A stretch of 64,000 nucleotides of DNA. Source: Providencia stuartii. Its GTDB lineage: Bacteria; Pseudomonadota; Gammaproteobacteria; Enterobacterales; Enterobacteriaceae. Under the pieces are notes generated by a model. That model saw only the letters and a list, made by a program, of their open reading frames with translations. It was not told where the DNA came from and did not search any database. The stretch lies in contig NZ_CP119546.1 of the NCBI RefSeq assembly GCF_029277985.1, positions 3,844,001-3,908,000 of the forward strand, given 5' to 3'. How positions within the stretch are numbered: the first letter of the stretch is position 1; each line of letters starts with the position of its first letter. Both the position numbers and the translations under genes were made by a program. This document shows, piece after piece, positions 1 through 10,692 of the stretch.

Positions 1-1139
1 CAGGTGATCTGTTTCCATTCCTGTTTATTACCATTGCGTGTGGAGCCGTTTCAGGTTTCCATGCATTGATCTCTTCAGGCACCACACCCAAAATGCTGGC
101 GAATGAAAACCAAGCCTGTTTTATTGGTTATGGCGGCATGCTGATGGAATCTTTCGTTGCTATCATGGCGCTGGTTGCAGCTTGTGTCATTGACCCTGGT
201 GTCTATTTTGCAATGAACAGCCCTATCGCCATGCTGGCTCCAGCTGGTACAGAAGATGTTGTCGCGTCAGCTGCACAAGTGGTGAGCAGCTGGGGTTTCC
301 AAATCACGCCTGATCAGTTAACAAATATCGCAAATGAAGTTGGTGAAAACAGTATTATTTCCCGTGCGGGGGGAGCTCCGACACTCGCCGTTGGTATGGC
401 TTATATTCTGCATGGTGCTCTCGGCGGCTTAATGAATGTCTCCTTCTGGTATCATTTCGCCATCCTGTTTGAAGCCTTGTTTATTTTAACCGCTGTCGAT
501 GCAGGAACCCGTGCTGCGCGCTTTATGCTACAAGATTTGCTAGGTGTTATTTCACCGTCATTAAAACGGACCGATTCGCTACCTGCAAACTTAGTGGCAA
601 CTGCATTATGTGTGCTTGCTTGGGGGTATTTCCTTCATCAAGGCGTTGTTGATCCTCTTGGTGGTATCAACACCTTATGGCCACTATTTGGTATTGCGAA
701 CCAAATGCTAGCCGGTATGGCATTGATGCTATGTGCCGTTGTCTTGTTCAAAATGAAGCGCCAAAAATACGCATGGGTGGCTTTAGTACCGACAGCATGG
801 CTGTTAGTCTGTACTATGGTGGCTGGATGGGAAAAAACCTTCAGTGAGGATGCTCGTGTAGGCTTCTTAGCGGTTGCGAATAAATTCCAAGCAATGATTG
901 ATAGCGGAAACATTCCATCGCAATACACTGAATCTCAGTTGGTCCAATTGATTTTTAATAACCGCTTAGATGCGGGACTGACCATTTTCTTTATGATTGT
1001 CGTCGTCGTATTGGCCCTATTCTCAATTCGTACCGCAATGAAAGCGTTGAAATCTTCTGAACCAACGGCAAACGAAGTGCCATACCAACCGATGCCAGCT
1101 AACTATCAGGAGATCGTCGCCAATACCCGTCATCATTAA
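1..1139 (+). CDS. cstA: Carbon starvation protein CstA, C-terminal part
   Basis: Inner-membrane peptide/pyruvate transporter of the CstA/BtsT family, cut by the window start. The reading frame is open from base 3, so the ATG at 66 is internal. The visible 378 or so residues include the family segment FPFLFITIACGAVSGFHAL just before residue ISSGTTPKML, followed by about seven hydrophobic membrane segments and a soluble tail. The full protein is about 700 residues, so roughly half is missing. The next gene is ybdD, the usual partner of cstA. Its 65-residue product is closer in wording to YbdD than to YjiX (the BtsT partner), which favours CstA over BtsT. Family certain, paralogue probable. Confidence 0.9.
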   Translation, partial: GDLFPFLFITIACGAVSGFHALISSGTTPKMLANENQACFIGYGGMLMESFVAIMALVAACVIDPGVYFAMNSPIAMLAPAGTEDVVASAAQVVSSWGFQITPDQLTNIANEVGENSIISRAGGAPTLAVGMAYILHGALGGLMNVSFWYHFAILFEALFILTAVDAGTRAARFMLQDLLGVISPSLKRTDSLPANLVATALCVLAWGYFLHQGVVDPLGGINTLWPLFGIANQMLAGMALMLCAVVLFKMKRQKYAWVALVPTAWLLVCTMVAGWEKTFSEDARVGFLAVANKFQAMIDSGNIPSQYTESQLVQLIFNNRLDAGLTIFFMIVVVVLALFSIRTAMKALKSSEPTANEVPYQPMPANYQEIVANTRHH

Positions 1140-1189
1140 CCAGATAAAGGTGACACGATGACGGCAAGTATGCCGCAGCTCTAACGCTA

Positions 1190-1209
1190 AGCCCCTTGTA
1201 TAAGGGGCT
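1190..1209. other. Hairpin between cstA and ybdD
   Basis: A perfect inverted repeat, AGCCCCTT / AAGGGGCT with a 4-base loop, lies in the 156-bp gap between cstA and ybdD. No T-run follows, so it is more likely an mRNA-stability or attenuating hairpin than a full terminator. It could reduce ybdD expression relative to cstA; this is inference. Confidence 0.5.
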
Positions 1210-1295
1210 AACCCTCTAAAGGTCGCTCGTTAAAATGGTAAGCAACACGCATAAAACGGTTAAACGATAATATAACGTTAAGTGAGGGAATAACC

Positions 1296-1493
1296 ATGTT
1301 TGGTTCACTAGGTAATGCCGCAAAATATCTCGGGCAAGCAGCAAAAATGATGATTGGTGTGCCTGACTATGATAATTACGTTGCACATATGCAGCTGAAT
1401 CATCCAGATCAAACACCCATGACGTATGAAGAGTTCTTTAAAGAACGTCAAGATGCTCGCTATGGTGGGAAAGGCGGCTTTAAGTGCTGCTAA
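1296..1493 (+). CDS. ybdD: YbdD/YjiX family small protein
   Basis: A 65-residue protein of the YbdD/YjiX (DUF466) family. The whole length matches the family: an N-terminal [12 protein letters not shown] stretch, the [10 protein letters not shown] core, and a C-terminal [11 protein letters not shown] tail ending in two cysteines. It follows cstA on the same strand, as in E. coli, where the pair forms an uptake unit; the molecular role of the small partner is not settled. An AGTGAGGGAAT stretch before the ATG can serve as ribosome binding site. A bidirectional terminator follows. Confidence 0.92.
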   Translation: MFGSLGNAAKYLGQAAKMMIGVPDYDNYVAHMQLNHPDQTPMTYEEFFKERQDARYGGKGGFKCC

Positions 1494-1518
1494 GCTGCAC
1501 TCTCAATTTTAAAAGATA

Positions 1519-1556
1519 AAAAAAACCGTAATGCCATACAAACATTACGGTTTTTT
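1519..1556. terminator. Bidirectional terminator between ybdD and efp
   Basis: Stem AAACCGTAATG / CATTACGGTTT with A-run on the left and T-run on the right, so it can stop both the rightward ybdD transcript and the leftward efp transcript. The two genes converge here. Confidence 0.9.
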
Positions 1557-1575
1557 AGTTTCATCCAAACAGGTA

Positions 1576-2142
1576 TTATTTTACGCGTGAAACGTATTCG
1601 CCTGAACGAGTATCCACTTTGATCACTTCACCAATCTGAACGAATAGAGGTACTTTAACTACTGCACCTGTGCTCAGCGTAGCTGGCTTACCACCAGTAC
1701 CCGCTGTGTCACCTTTCAGACCTGGGTCAGTATCGGTAATTTCTAACTCGACAAAGTTTGGCGGAGTCACTGCGATTGGGCGACCATTCCACAGAGTCAG
1801 AATACAATCGGCTTGGTCGATCAGCCACTTAGCGTTATCACCAACCGCTTTTTCGTCAGCTGCAAGCTGTTCGAAAGTTTCGTTGTTCATGAAATGCCAG
1901 AACTCACCATCGTTATAAAGGTAAGTTAAGTTCATATCCATGACATCTGCACCTTCGACAGAATCAGTAGACTTAAATGTTTTTTCCAACAGTTTGTTAG
2001 AAATCAGTTTACGAATACGAACACGTGCAAACGCTTGACCTTTACCCGGTTTAACGAATTCACTATCAAGAATTGCACAAGGTTCGCCATCTAACATGAT
2101 TTTAAGACCTGAGCGGAATTCATTGGTACTATAAGTAGCCAT
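1576..2142 (-). CDS. efp: Elongation factor P
   Basis: Translation factor that relieves ribosomes stalled at consecutive prolines. It has 188 residues, the usual length, with the N-terminal KOW-like domain followed by two OB-fold domains. Lys34 lies in the loop PGKGQ and is the residue beta-lysylated by EpmA/EpmB. The divergent neighbour is epmB, which makes the beta-lysine used here, so the modification enzyme and its target are back to back with 44 bp between them. The start is preceded by an AGAGGATC ribosome binding site. epmA is not in the window. Confidence 0.98.
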   Translation of the reverse strand: MATYSTNEFRSGLKIMLDGEPCAILDSEFVKPGKGQAFARVRIRKLISNKLLEKTFKSTDSVEGADVMDMNLTYLYNDGEFWHFMNNETFEQLAADEKAVGDNAKWLIDQADCILTLWNGRPIAVTPPNFVELEITDTDPGLKGDTAGTGGKPATLSTGAVVKVPLFVQIGEVIKVDTRSGEYVSRVK

Positions 2143-2186
2143 GGAGATCCTCTAAATTTATACACTAAAAATGGCATAGCCAAAAA

Positions 2187-3215
2187 ATGGTCGATATTGT
2201 AACTCAAAATACCTCATCCAGAGAAGTCTGGATACAACAACTTGCTGAAGCAATCACTAATCCTGATGAATTGCTACAAATACTGGGGCTAGAAAACCAT
2301 CAAGCATCGAAAGATGGCAACGACGCACGTAAATTATTTCCATTGCGTGTGCCGAAGCCCTTTATTTCGCGCATGAAAAAAGGCGATCCTCAAGACCCTC
2401 TGCTATTGCAAGTATTAACCGCAAAAGCAGAATTTGATATCTATCCGGATTTTTCCACTGATCCATTAGCAGAACAAAATAATGAGATCCCCAGTTTACT
2501 ACATAAATATCACAACCGAGCATTGATGTTGGTGAAAGGAGGCTGTGCGGTAAACTGTCGTTACTGCTTTCGCCGACATTTTCCTTATGAAGATAACAAA
2601 GGAAACAAAAATAATTGGTTGATAGCTGTGGATTATATAAAAAACCACACTGAACTCAATGAAATCATCTTCTCGGGTGGGGATCCCTTAATGGCTAAGG
2701 ATAGTGAACTCGATTGGTTAATCAGCCAACTGGAAGCGATCCCACATATTAAGCGACTCCGGATCCACTCTCGTCTCCCTGTCGTGATTCCTGAACGCAT
2801 TACCGATAATTTATGTAACAGGCTTGCTAGCTCGCGCTTTCAAGTCATCATGGTGACACACCTGAACCATGCAAATGAAATCGATGATAGTTTTAGAAAT
2901 GCCATGCAGAAACTCAAAAACTCAGGTGTGACATTACTCAACCAAAGCGTGCTATTACGCGGAGTTAATGATAATTCAGATACATTGGCTGATTTAAGTA
3001 ACGCATTATTTGATGCAGGCATTCTCCCCTATTACCTACATGTTTTAGATAAAGTACAAGGTGCCGCACATTTCTTAGTGAGTGATCAAGAGGCTAGATT
3101 ACTCATACAACAGCTACTTGGAAAAGTTTCTGGCTACTTAGTACCTAAATTGGCACGGGAGATTGGCGGAGAGCCGAGTAAAACGTTACTCGACCTAAAT
3201 CTGAAGCAGTGCTGA
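2187..3215 (+). CDS. epmB: EF-P lysine 2,3-aminomutase EpmB
   Basis: Radical SAM enzyme converting (S)-alpha-lysine to (R)-beta-lysine, the precursor of the EF-P modification. It has 342 residues, normal for the family. The [4Fe-4S] cysteines are Cys120, Cys124 and Cys127 in CAVNCRYC, followed by the FSGGDPL motif that contacts SAM. The C-terminal GGEPSK segment holds the lysine expected to bind pyridoxal phosphate. It is transcribed away from efp, from the short shared spacer. A terminator hairpin follows directly. Confidence 0.96.
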   Translation: MVDIVTQNTSSREVWIQQLAEAITNPDELLQILGLENHQASKDGNDARKLFPLRVPKPFISRMKKGDPQDPLLLQVLTAKAEFDIYPDFSTDPLAEQNNEIPSLLHKYHNRALMLVKGGCAVNCRYCFRRHFPYEDNKGNKNNWLIAVDYIKNHTELNEIIFSGGDPLMAKDSELDWLISQLEAIPHIKRLRIHSRLPVVIPERITDNLCNRLASSRFQVIMVTHLNHANEIDDSFRNAMQKLKNSGVTLLNQSVLLRGVNDNSDTLADLSNALFDAGILPYYLHVLDKVQGAAHFLVSDQEARLLIQQLLGKVSGYLVPKLAREIGGEPSKTLLDLNLKQC

Positions 3216-3222
3216 AATGAAA

Positions 3223-3251
3223 ACGCCCGATAAGTCATCGCTATCGGGCGT
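3223..3251. terminator. Terminator between epmB and yjeI
   Basis: Perfect 10-bp stem ACGCCCGATA / TATCGGGCGT with a 9-base loop, between the convergent genes epmB and yjeI. T-runs are weak, so efficiency is uncertain. Confidence 0.7.
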
Positions 3252-3263
3252 TACATGTTCATT

Positions 3264-3608
3264 TTAGGGACACTTATAAACTTGCCCGATCATCTTGCTA
3301 TCAACTGGAATGAAGCTTGAAAGAATAGTTTCACTTGGGCTAGTCGCACCAAAAATGACGTTTCCGCCCATAGCGCCAGCTTTGTTGCGTAGATCATTAG
3401 CTGCACCACGCATAGAACTTGAATCACTATTGACACCGCTCAACCAGTTGCTTTGAGTTCCTGTTACTTGACCAAGGAGCTGGCAATCACTTCCAGGTTG
3501 GTTTTCAACAAAACGAACTTGTGAGCCTGCGGCAGTTAAATTAGTTGTTGTCGAACAGCCTGCTAAAAGTAGTAATGCAGCAGCACCAAGCAATACTTTA
3601 ATTCGCAT
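3264..3608 (-). CDS. yjeI: YjeI-like lipoprotein (DUF4156)
   Basis: Predicted lipoprotein of 114 residues in the DUF4156 family. Starting at the ATG at 3608, the protein opens with MRIKVLLGAAALLLLAGC, a short signal peptide with lipobox LAGC, so it should be lipid-anchored. The in-frame ATG at 3620 lacks a ribosome binding site, whereas GAGGG stands before the chosen start. In E. coli yjeI also lies between groL and epmB, which supports the name. Function is unknown. Confidence 0.85.
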   Translation of the reverse strand: MRIKVLLGAAALLLLAGCSTTTNLTAAGSQVRFVENQPGSDCQLLGQVTGTQSNWLSGVNSDSSSMRGAANDLRNKAGAMGGNVIFGATSPSETILSSFIPVDSKMIGQVYKCP

Positions 3609-4152
3609 GTTTTCCCTCATTTATCATCATGTTTTTGCAGCTGGTTTGAGAACCCTCATTCCCTTCTTTATTCAACTGACTGTCACCATCAACAGTACCA
3701 TTGAACTGATCTTCACGAGTGCCACCAAATTATAACCACTCAGGCACCTGTTTACAGCCAAAATTCGCCAGATCTATATTGAGAGATATGGATTACGGTT
3801 CAAAGTATCAGCAAAGGCAGAATCCTAAAAAATTAGGCCATCCCTATCAGCCAACGCAGCTTACCATAAAACGCGTATACTCTAAATAATTCGCAGCACG
3901 TTTCAACTATACCGAGTATTTAACACGTTGGGTTTTCTGTTACTGACCAAACCAATTTGCCTTACTCCAAATATAACCTGTTGCATGTCCTTTTCGCAAA
4001 AATAAATATGTAATATCTCATTTGAGAGCCTAGCGGCTAACACACTTAATCAGACTGACGGCCCCTTTATCAATGTCTTTAGAGACTCTCTACATGTTCA
4101 TTTAGCGACCAAACTCATCACTCCTTGAAGCACAGTCATAGACGAATGATAT
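3609..4152. other. Intergenic region yjeI-groL, no gene seen
   Basis: About 540 bp with short broken frames on both strands. It should hold the promoter of yjeI (minus strand) but no convincing -35/-10 pair stands out. No RNA gene is recognised. The right border is the groL terminator. Confidence 0.5.
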
Positions 4153-4195
4153 AAAAAAACCGGTACTGCCAGCCAATACTCGCAATACCGGTTTA
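4153..4195 (-). terminator. groSL operon terminator, beyond the intron
   Basis: On the minus strand AAACCGGTATTGC pairs with GCAGTACCGGTTT and is followed by seven T. It lies 53 bp after the 3' end of the group II intron, in what was originally the 3' UTR of groL. A smaller hairpin AACAGTG/CACTGTT sits at 4204-4223. Unspliced groSL transcripts must cross the whole intron to reach this terminator. Confidence 0.8.
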
Positions 4196-4288
4196 AAAGG
4201 CTTAACAGTGATTATTCACTGTTTGAGCGTGATGTCGCCAAATGGCTGTCGGGTAGCAGCAGCGCATTACTGCACCGCCGCCCCCTAA

Positions 4289-4322
4289 GAACCGTACATG
4301 CAAGTTTCCCCGCATACGGCTC
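4289..4322 (-). ncRNA. Group II intron domain V
   Basis: On the minus strand a 34-nt hairpin starts GAGCCGTATGCGGGGAAAC and ends GTACGGTTC. It has the AGC catalytic triad near its 5' side, a GAAA tetraloop and the two-base bulge typical of domain V. Domain VI follows directly (about 4250-4286). This is the catalytic heart of the intron and the strongest evidence that the 3' end is intact. Confidence 0.9.
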
Positions 4323-4369
4323 AAGCCTTTATAAGCCCGCACTATTGTTTGGGCCGACAACGTTAATGC

Positions 4370-4672
4370 TCAATCGTTACCATACATTTTGTCATGACAA
4401 TGGAAGCAGCACTCCGCAGCATGATCACCTGATTCCACTGCGCCTTTGATAGCATCTGTCATCTCTCTCCGAGACTCGAAGAAACCTTCAAATTCGCCTT
4501 TACTAAATTGAGTGTTACCAAGTTTATATGCTTCTTCAATGTCCTCATCGCCTTGAAATACCGTAATCTCACAATACTCACATTGTGCTAACACTCCGGC
4601 TTGAATAGCGATATTAGTAGCAACATTGAACTTGTCCTGCTGCTCTTCCATATGACGTTTAGCAATGCCCAT
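4370..4672 (-). CDS. Unrecognised 100-residue protein inside intron domain IV
   Basis: Small acidic protein, not recognised. It has two cysteine pairs, CEYC near residue 32 and CCFHC with a further H near residue 88, which could bind a zinc ion between an acidic middle. AGGAGCGGACT before the ATG is a good ribosome binding site. It lies between the intron-encoded reverse transcriptase and domain V, on the same strand, so it is cargo of domain IV. Group II introns normally carry one ORF. It might be a passenger gene, or a factor helping splicing or mobility; neither can be shown from sequence. Confidence 0.65.
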   Translation of the reverse strand: MGIAKRHMEEQQDKFNVATNIAIQAGVLAQCEYCEITVFQGDEDIEEAYKLGNTQFSKGEFEGFFESRREMTDAIKGAVESGDHAAECCFHCHDKMYGND

Positions 4673-4736
4673 AGTCCGCTCCTATGAAATATAAAACTCT
4701 AGGTTAACTATGAACTTGATGACTGTCGAGCATATT

Positions 4737-6383
4737 TTAACTATGCACCAACCGATGACAGTTAGGATGCAACATCATTAAATTATCGCTTTCATCACCC
4801 CCTCCATCTACCCGTCTGATGATGTGATGGATATCCCAATCATCATTATCTCTGAATAGCTGGTGACAGATCGGACAGCGATAGCCTTGCCGTTCCCAAA
4901 TTAATCTCAGTTTTCCTCGCTGCATTTTCCCTTCTTTCCAGCGCTTAATTTGCCGCTGTTCAAAGTACAGTTCGTCAACCGGATCATATGGGTTCGCCTC
5001 AGCCCTGATTTTAATATGCCTTTTAATCGGGATATCTTTGCAGGACACTAGCCTTCTCAGGCCATTATCCGCATCAATACTCTGGAATACCCAGTTCTCG
5101 CTCCCGACCGAATGAAAATATTTCTTTTTCACCCAATACTTGTTGCGATTCCCGTGCCGACGGCATGACCAGCGCCAGAGCAATTTCCAGACACGATAGT
5201 CGATATAGCTGAACGTTTCCTTGGCAACAATATGACGATGATAATTTGCCCAACCCCGTAATACCGGATTAAGTTGCCTTATCAAATCACCCTGTTTTGA
5301 TGCCGCATTACGCTTCACTATTTGCCGTATTTTCTGAAGATGATTACGCAATCCCTTAGCAGCCGGCTTTATCAGCATTTTGCCACGATACTTGCGTACA
5401 TTCTGTCCCAGAAAATCAAACCCTTCCGAAATATGCGTTATCACCGTTTTTTCTGGTGATAATTGCAGCCCTCGTTCCGCCATAAATGCTTCAACAAGGG
5501 GTTTGATTTTATTCTCAAGTAACTCTTTCGAGATGCAAGTAATGATAAAATCGTCTGCATAACGCACATAATTGACCTTGGTTTTATAACTGGCTTTGGT
5601 GTTTTTCTTCCCGAAATGGGTTTCAAGCACCTCTTCCAATCCATCCAGAGCCATATTTGCCAGTACAGGGGAAATAATGCCTCCCTGTGGTGTACCAGCT
5701 TCTGTCGGGTGTAAACGGCCGGATTCCATAAATCCCGCTTTAAGCCATTTCCTGAGTACCTGTCTATCCAACGGAATGTTGGCAAGTAACCAGTCATGAC
5801 TGATGTTATCAAAACATCCTTTTATATCGCCTTCCAGTACCCATTCAGCAGAGCTTTTACGACTGAGATTAACAAAACATTGCTCAATCGCATCCGCCGC
5901 TGAACGAGCCGGACGAAAGCCATAACTGTTGCGATCTGCCTTTGTCTCCGAGACGGGATCAAGTGCCAGCAGGTATAGTGCCTGCATCGCCCTGTCCTTC
6001 ATCGTCGGTATCCCCAAAGGACGGCATTTGCCGTTACTTTTAGGAATGTAAACCCGCCTTAACGGAGACGGCTTATAGCCTGTCCGTTTAAGCTGACTGA
6101 TCGCATACCATTTACTTTCGGGAGTGTTCCACAACTGGCGATCCACTCCGGCTGTCTTTTTGCCTCGATTTTCAGTAACCCGCCTGACAGCCAGAGCTTT
6201 GGCTGCAAACGAGCGCGTCAGCATTCTTTGCAGGGCTTTCACCCTGCGCCAATGCTTCTGCTTTGTTGCCTTTGCGATTCGTACCTGTAGCCCTCTGACC
6301 TGACGGTGTATCTGACACCAGTTAATCTGATGCCAGTTTTCCGCCCTGCCGGAAAGCGCAGGTACTTCTATTAGCGTACTCAA
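4737..6383 (-). CDS. ltrA: Group II intron-encoded reverse transcriptase/maturase with HNH endonuclease
   Basis: Multifunctional protein of 548 residues that helps the intron RNA fold and splice and drives retrohoming. Reverse transcriptase motifs cover about residues 75-330, with the catalytic YADD at 275-278 and GTPQGG before it. A maturase (X) domain follows, rich in Lys and Arg. The last 50 residues form an HNH nuclease with CPIC, DIHHI and the final NCHRLVH. All parts look intact, so the intron could be mobile. Translation probably starts at TTG (6383), as AAGGAG stands 9 bases before it and no ATG fits. It lies in domain IV of the intron. Confidence 0.95.
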   Translation of the reverse strand: MSTLIEVPALSGRAENWHQINWCQIHRQVRGLQVRIAKATKQKHWRRVKALQRMLTRSFAAKALAVRRVTENRGKKTAGVDRQLWNTPESKWYAISQLKRTGYKPSPLRRVYIPKSNGKCRPLGIPTMKDRAMQALYLLALDPVSETKADRNSYGFRPARSAADAIEQCFVNLSRKSSAEWVLEGDIKGCFDNISHDWLLANIPLDRQVLRKWLKAGFMESGRLHPTEAGTPQGGIISPVLANMALDGLEEVLETHFGKKNTKASYKTKVNYVRYADDFIITCISKELLENKIKPLVEAFMAERGLQLSPEKTVITHISEGFDFLGQNVRKYRGKMLIKPAAKGLRNHLQKIRQIVKRNAASKQGDLIRQLNPVLRGWANYHRHIVAKETFSYIDYRVWKLLWRWSCRRHGNRNKYWVKKKYFHSVGSENWVFQSIDADNGLRRLVSCKDIPIKRHIKIRAEANPYDPVDELYFEQRQIKRWKEGKMQRGKLRLIWERQGYRCPICHQLFRDNDDWDIHHIIRRVDGGGDESDNLMMLHPNCHRLVHS

Positions 6384-7495
6384 CTTGCTACTCTCCTTAG
6401 TTCTTTGGATTAGAAAACCCCAAGCGAGAGCTGACAGATAGCCCCCTTGCAGGAGTTATCTTATGCTCCCGCAAGGGTTAGGTCAGAACAGAGAACTGCC
6501 CTAACCAACTTTCTGTCACGTTAGATTTGCTTTACAATACTGCACACAATTAAAGACCAGTCGGAAGTCTGCCCCGTTTCCGGTAGAGGAACATTTAACC
6601 TCTTATCCATTCCATTACAGAATGGCATTCGCTTTCTCCAACCTCCTTTACCCGCACTCTCAACAGCTAGTCTTGCGACTCACCTGCCACATTGTGGCGA
6701 AAATACGGGCTTACCGAGTTCCGTACTCATGACACGGATCACTTAGGTTCTGCCTATACACCGAAGGTCTGTTGGTAACGTATTCCCAGATGTAATAGGA
6801 ATAACCGACCTTGTACCTTTTGGTCACAGCATATCAGTAGCTTTTGCTGCTTGCGGCTGACGGTGCTTACGGACAGTTCACTTAACGTTAACCCTATGAT
6901 CCAGCCTAGCCTCTCATTCACCTGCTACTGGTAAAATCCACTGTTTATCTCACGATAAATCAGCACCCAAACATCGGGGAGTACATTGTCAGAGCGCTCT
7001 CACACCTCACCATTACTGGTGACGCGCTGCTCCTAGGCTACTGTTAGTTACACAACAGGTCTGGCTCTGTATCAGATGCAATACAGTCAGACAATCATCA
7101 GCACAGCTTCACACCGGTAGGTGCTGGCGTACATAAATTTGATAGAGACGATGTTAACCCCGTTACATCACAAGCTAGAAAAATCTGCCTTGTTTCAACG
7201 TGTATCTTTTGACGTTATAACAGTGATTAAGTGATAACAATATTGATAGTTCAAATGGTTATCGCATTAAAACGCTGTTACACATTATTTAGAGAGGAAT
7301 ACTGACTTTAAAGTCCGCAACCAGAAATTAGTTCTTCACCAAGTGAAGAGCCGATGTCCGGGAGAATTTAAAGCCCGGAACATCGGACATATCATTATTA
7401 TGCTATTTCGGCGGGGAATAGTGAGTACAACTATCAGTTAGTACTCACTATGGACGTAGCCCGCTCGGCTAGCTACCTACGCGACTCTCGTCGCA

Positions 7496-7496
<1 letters not shown>
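6384..7496 (-). ncRNA. Group II intron 5' part, domains I to III
   Basis: About 1.1 kb without a gene, holding the RNA domains upstream of the reverse transcriptase. Strong hairpins are visible near the 5' end, for example ACATCGG/CCGATGT around 7352-7386 and AGTGAGTAC/GTACTCACT around 7420-7450. A candidate EBS1 lies at 6789-6794. The stretch is longer than the 0.6-0.7 kb usual for these domains, so a nested insertion or a large domain I is possible. Confidence 0.7.
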
Positions 7497-9151
<1,655 letters not shown>

Positions 9152-9190
9152 TTAAATTCTTTTCGTTAGTTGAGAAGATCTAAGTGAAAA

Positions 9191-9622
<432 letters not shown>

Positions 9623-9648
9623 TTACCTTCCCCGTATTAGAGGGATAA

Positions 9649-10161
9649 CTACTTAGGACGGTTATCTTTTTCAGATTCGCTAGATTCTTCAGATTTATCG
9701 ATCGTATAGGATGGATCATCCTGTTTACGTTGAAATTCTCCCTCAAATGTATCGCCTTGTTGGAATGGGTTATGACGCCCTGCACTAAAGCCATTTCCCG
9801 TCTGAGAAAAACGAATATGGGGGATCAAACGCATCACAAATAATTTTTGAACTGGTGGCAACAATAAAAGTAAGCCAATAAAATCAGTAAAGAAGCCTGG
9901 TACGATTAATAAAAAGCCAGCAAGTACCAGAGCAACACTTTTAATCATTTCTGCGGCAGGGCTTTCACCAGCTGCTATTTTTTGTTGAATTTGCATGACA
10001 TTTTTCATTCCCTGATTTTTGACCAGCGAAATCCCTAAACAGGATGTCAATACAACCAAAATAAGTGTCGCCAACACACCAATCTCTGAGGCAACACGGA
10101 CGAATATGACAGACTCAATATAAATGAGAAGGCATATAAATATGAGTGGTAACCAGCGCAC
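9649..10161 (-). CDS. fxsA: FxsA family inner-membrane protein
   Basis: Membrane protein of 170 residues, homologous to E. coli FxsA, whose overproduction relieves exclusion of phage T7 by the F plasmid. Four hydrophobic segments lie in the first 120 residues, with LVKNQGMKN and the PGFFTDFIGLLLLLPP family motif between them; the tail is charged. The neighbours are those found in E. coli (groS on one side, aspA on the other). The E. coli yjeH gene between fxsA and groS is absent here. A hairpin (GGGGAAG/CTTCCCC, around 9598-9633) follows its stop and may end the transcript just before the groSL promoter. Confidence 0.93.
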   Translation of the reverse strand: MRWLPLIFICLLIYIESVIFVRVASEIGVLATLILVVLTSCLGISLVKNQGMKNVMQIQQKIAAGESPAAEMIKSVALVLAGFLLIVPGFFTDFIGLLLLLPPVQKLFVMRLIPHIRFSQTGNGFSAGRHNPFQQGDTFEGEFQRKQDDPSYTIDKSEESSESEKDNRPK

Positions 10162-10692
10162 AAGTTCTCCTTTGTTTCAATTCGCTTTATTCCCGCCATT
10201 CTTTAAATTGCATAGGAATTCACCTCGTTAGCATCTTGAGACATATCATTGACCTAGCTGTCTTCAAGGGGATTACAGGCTATCTACCTACAACTTAGAG
10301 TCTGTCAGGTATAAATGAGTTCTCGCCTCTTGGAAAACCTTTGTGAACTGTATCTAAGAGACAAACAACAACATTCGCTTTTTTACATAGTATAGACATA
10401 ATGATGGAGGTCACTATAACGCTTTTCAACTCATGGAGATTTCTCATTTTTTTATTTTCATCTGTGAGCACTCTCACATATTTTGAAAACAGTTTCATAA
10501 ATCAAACTATATAGTGATCTAGGTTCAAGGCAATGATTTAAGAACAGCATATCATCTACCTATAAATCAGTAGATCATCATGCTGATAACGGAGTAACAA
10601 GGGTTTAACACCTATAATATTTTGTTTCACGGTATATATATTTTTAAAAGCGCATAATAGACAGTAACTGTAATCTAATTAAGAAGGTTCTC
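10162..10692. other. Regulatory region between fxsA and aspA
   Basis: 530 bp without a convincing gene between divergent fxsA and aspA. It holds a perfect CRP site and AT-rich promoter-like stretches, such as TATAAT at 10614. A 67-codon open frame on the minus strand (10295-10498) has no ribosome binding site or family likeness and is left out. Confidence 0.6.
10463..10478. promoter_or_regulatory. CRP site upstream of aspA
   Basis: TGTGAGCACTCTCACA matches the CRP consensus TGTGA-N6-TCACA at all ten fixed positions. It lies 215 bp before the aspA ATG. aspA of E. coli is activated by cAMP-CRP, which agrees. Confidence 0.8.

Noticed and set aside
1190..1209. Rho-independent terminator after cstA
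   Set aside because: The hairpin has no T-run after it, so it is listed as a plain hairpin.
10295..10498. 67-codon gene between fxsA and aspA
   Set aside because: No ribosome binding site, no recognisable protein features, and it runs across the CRP site.
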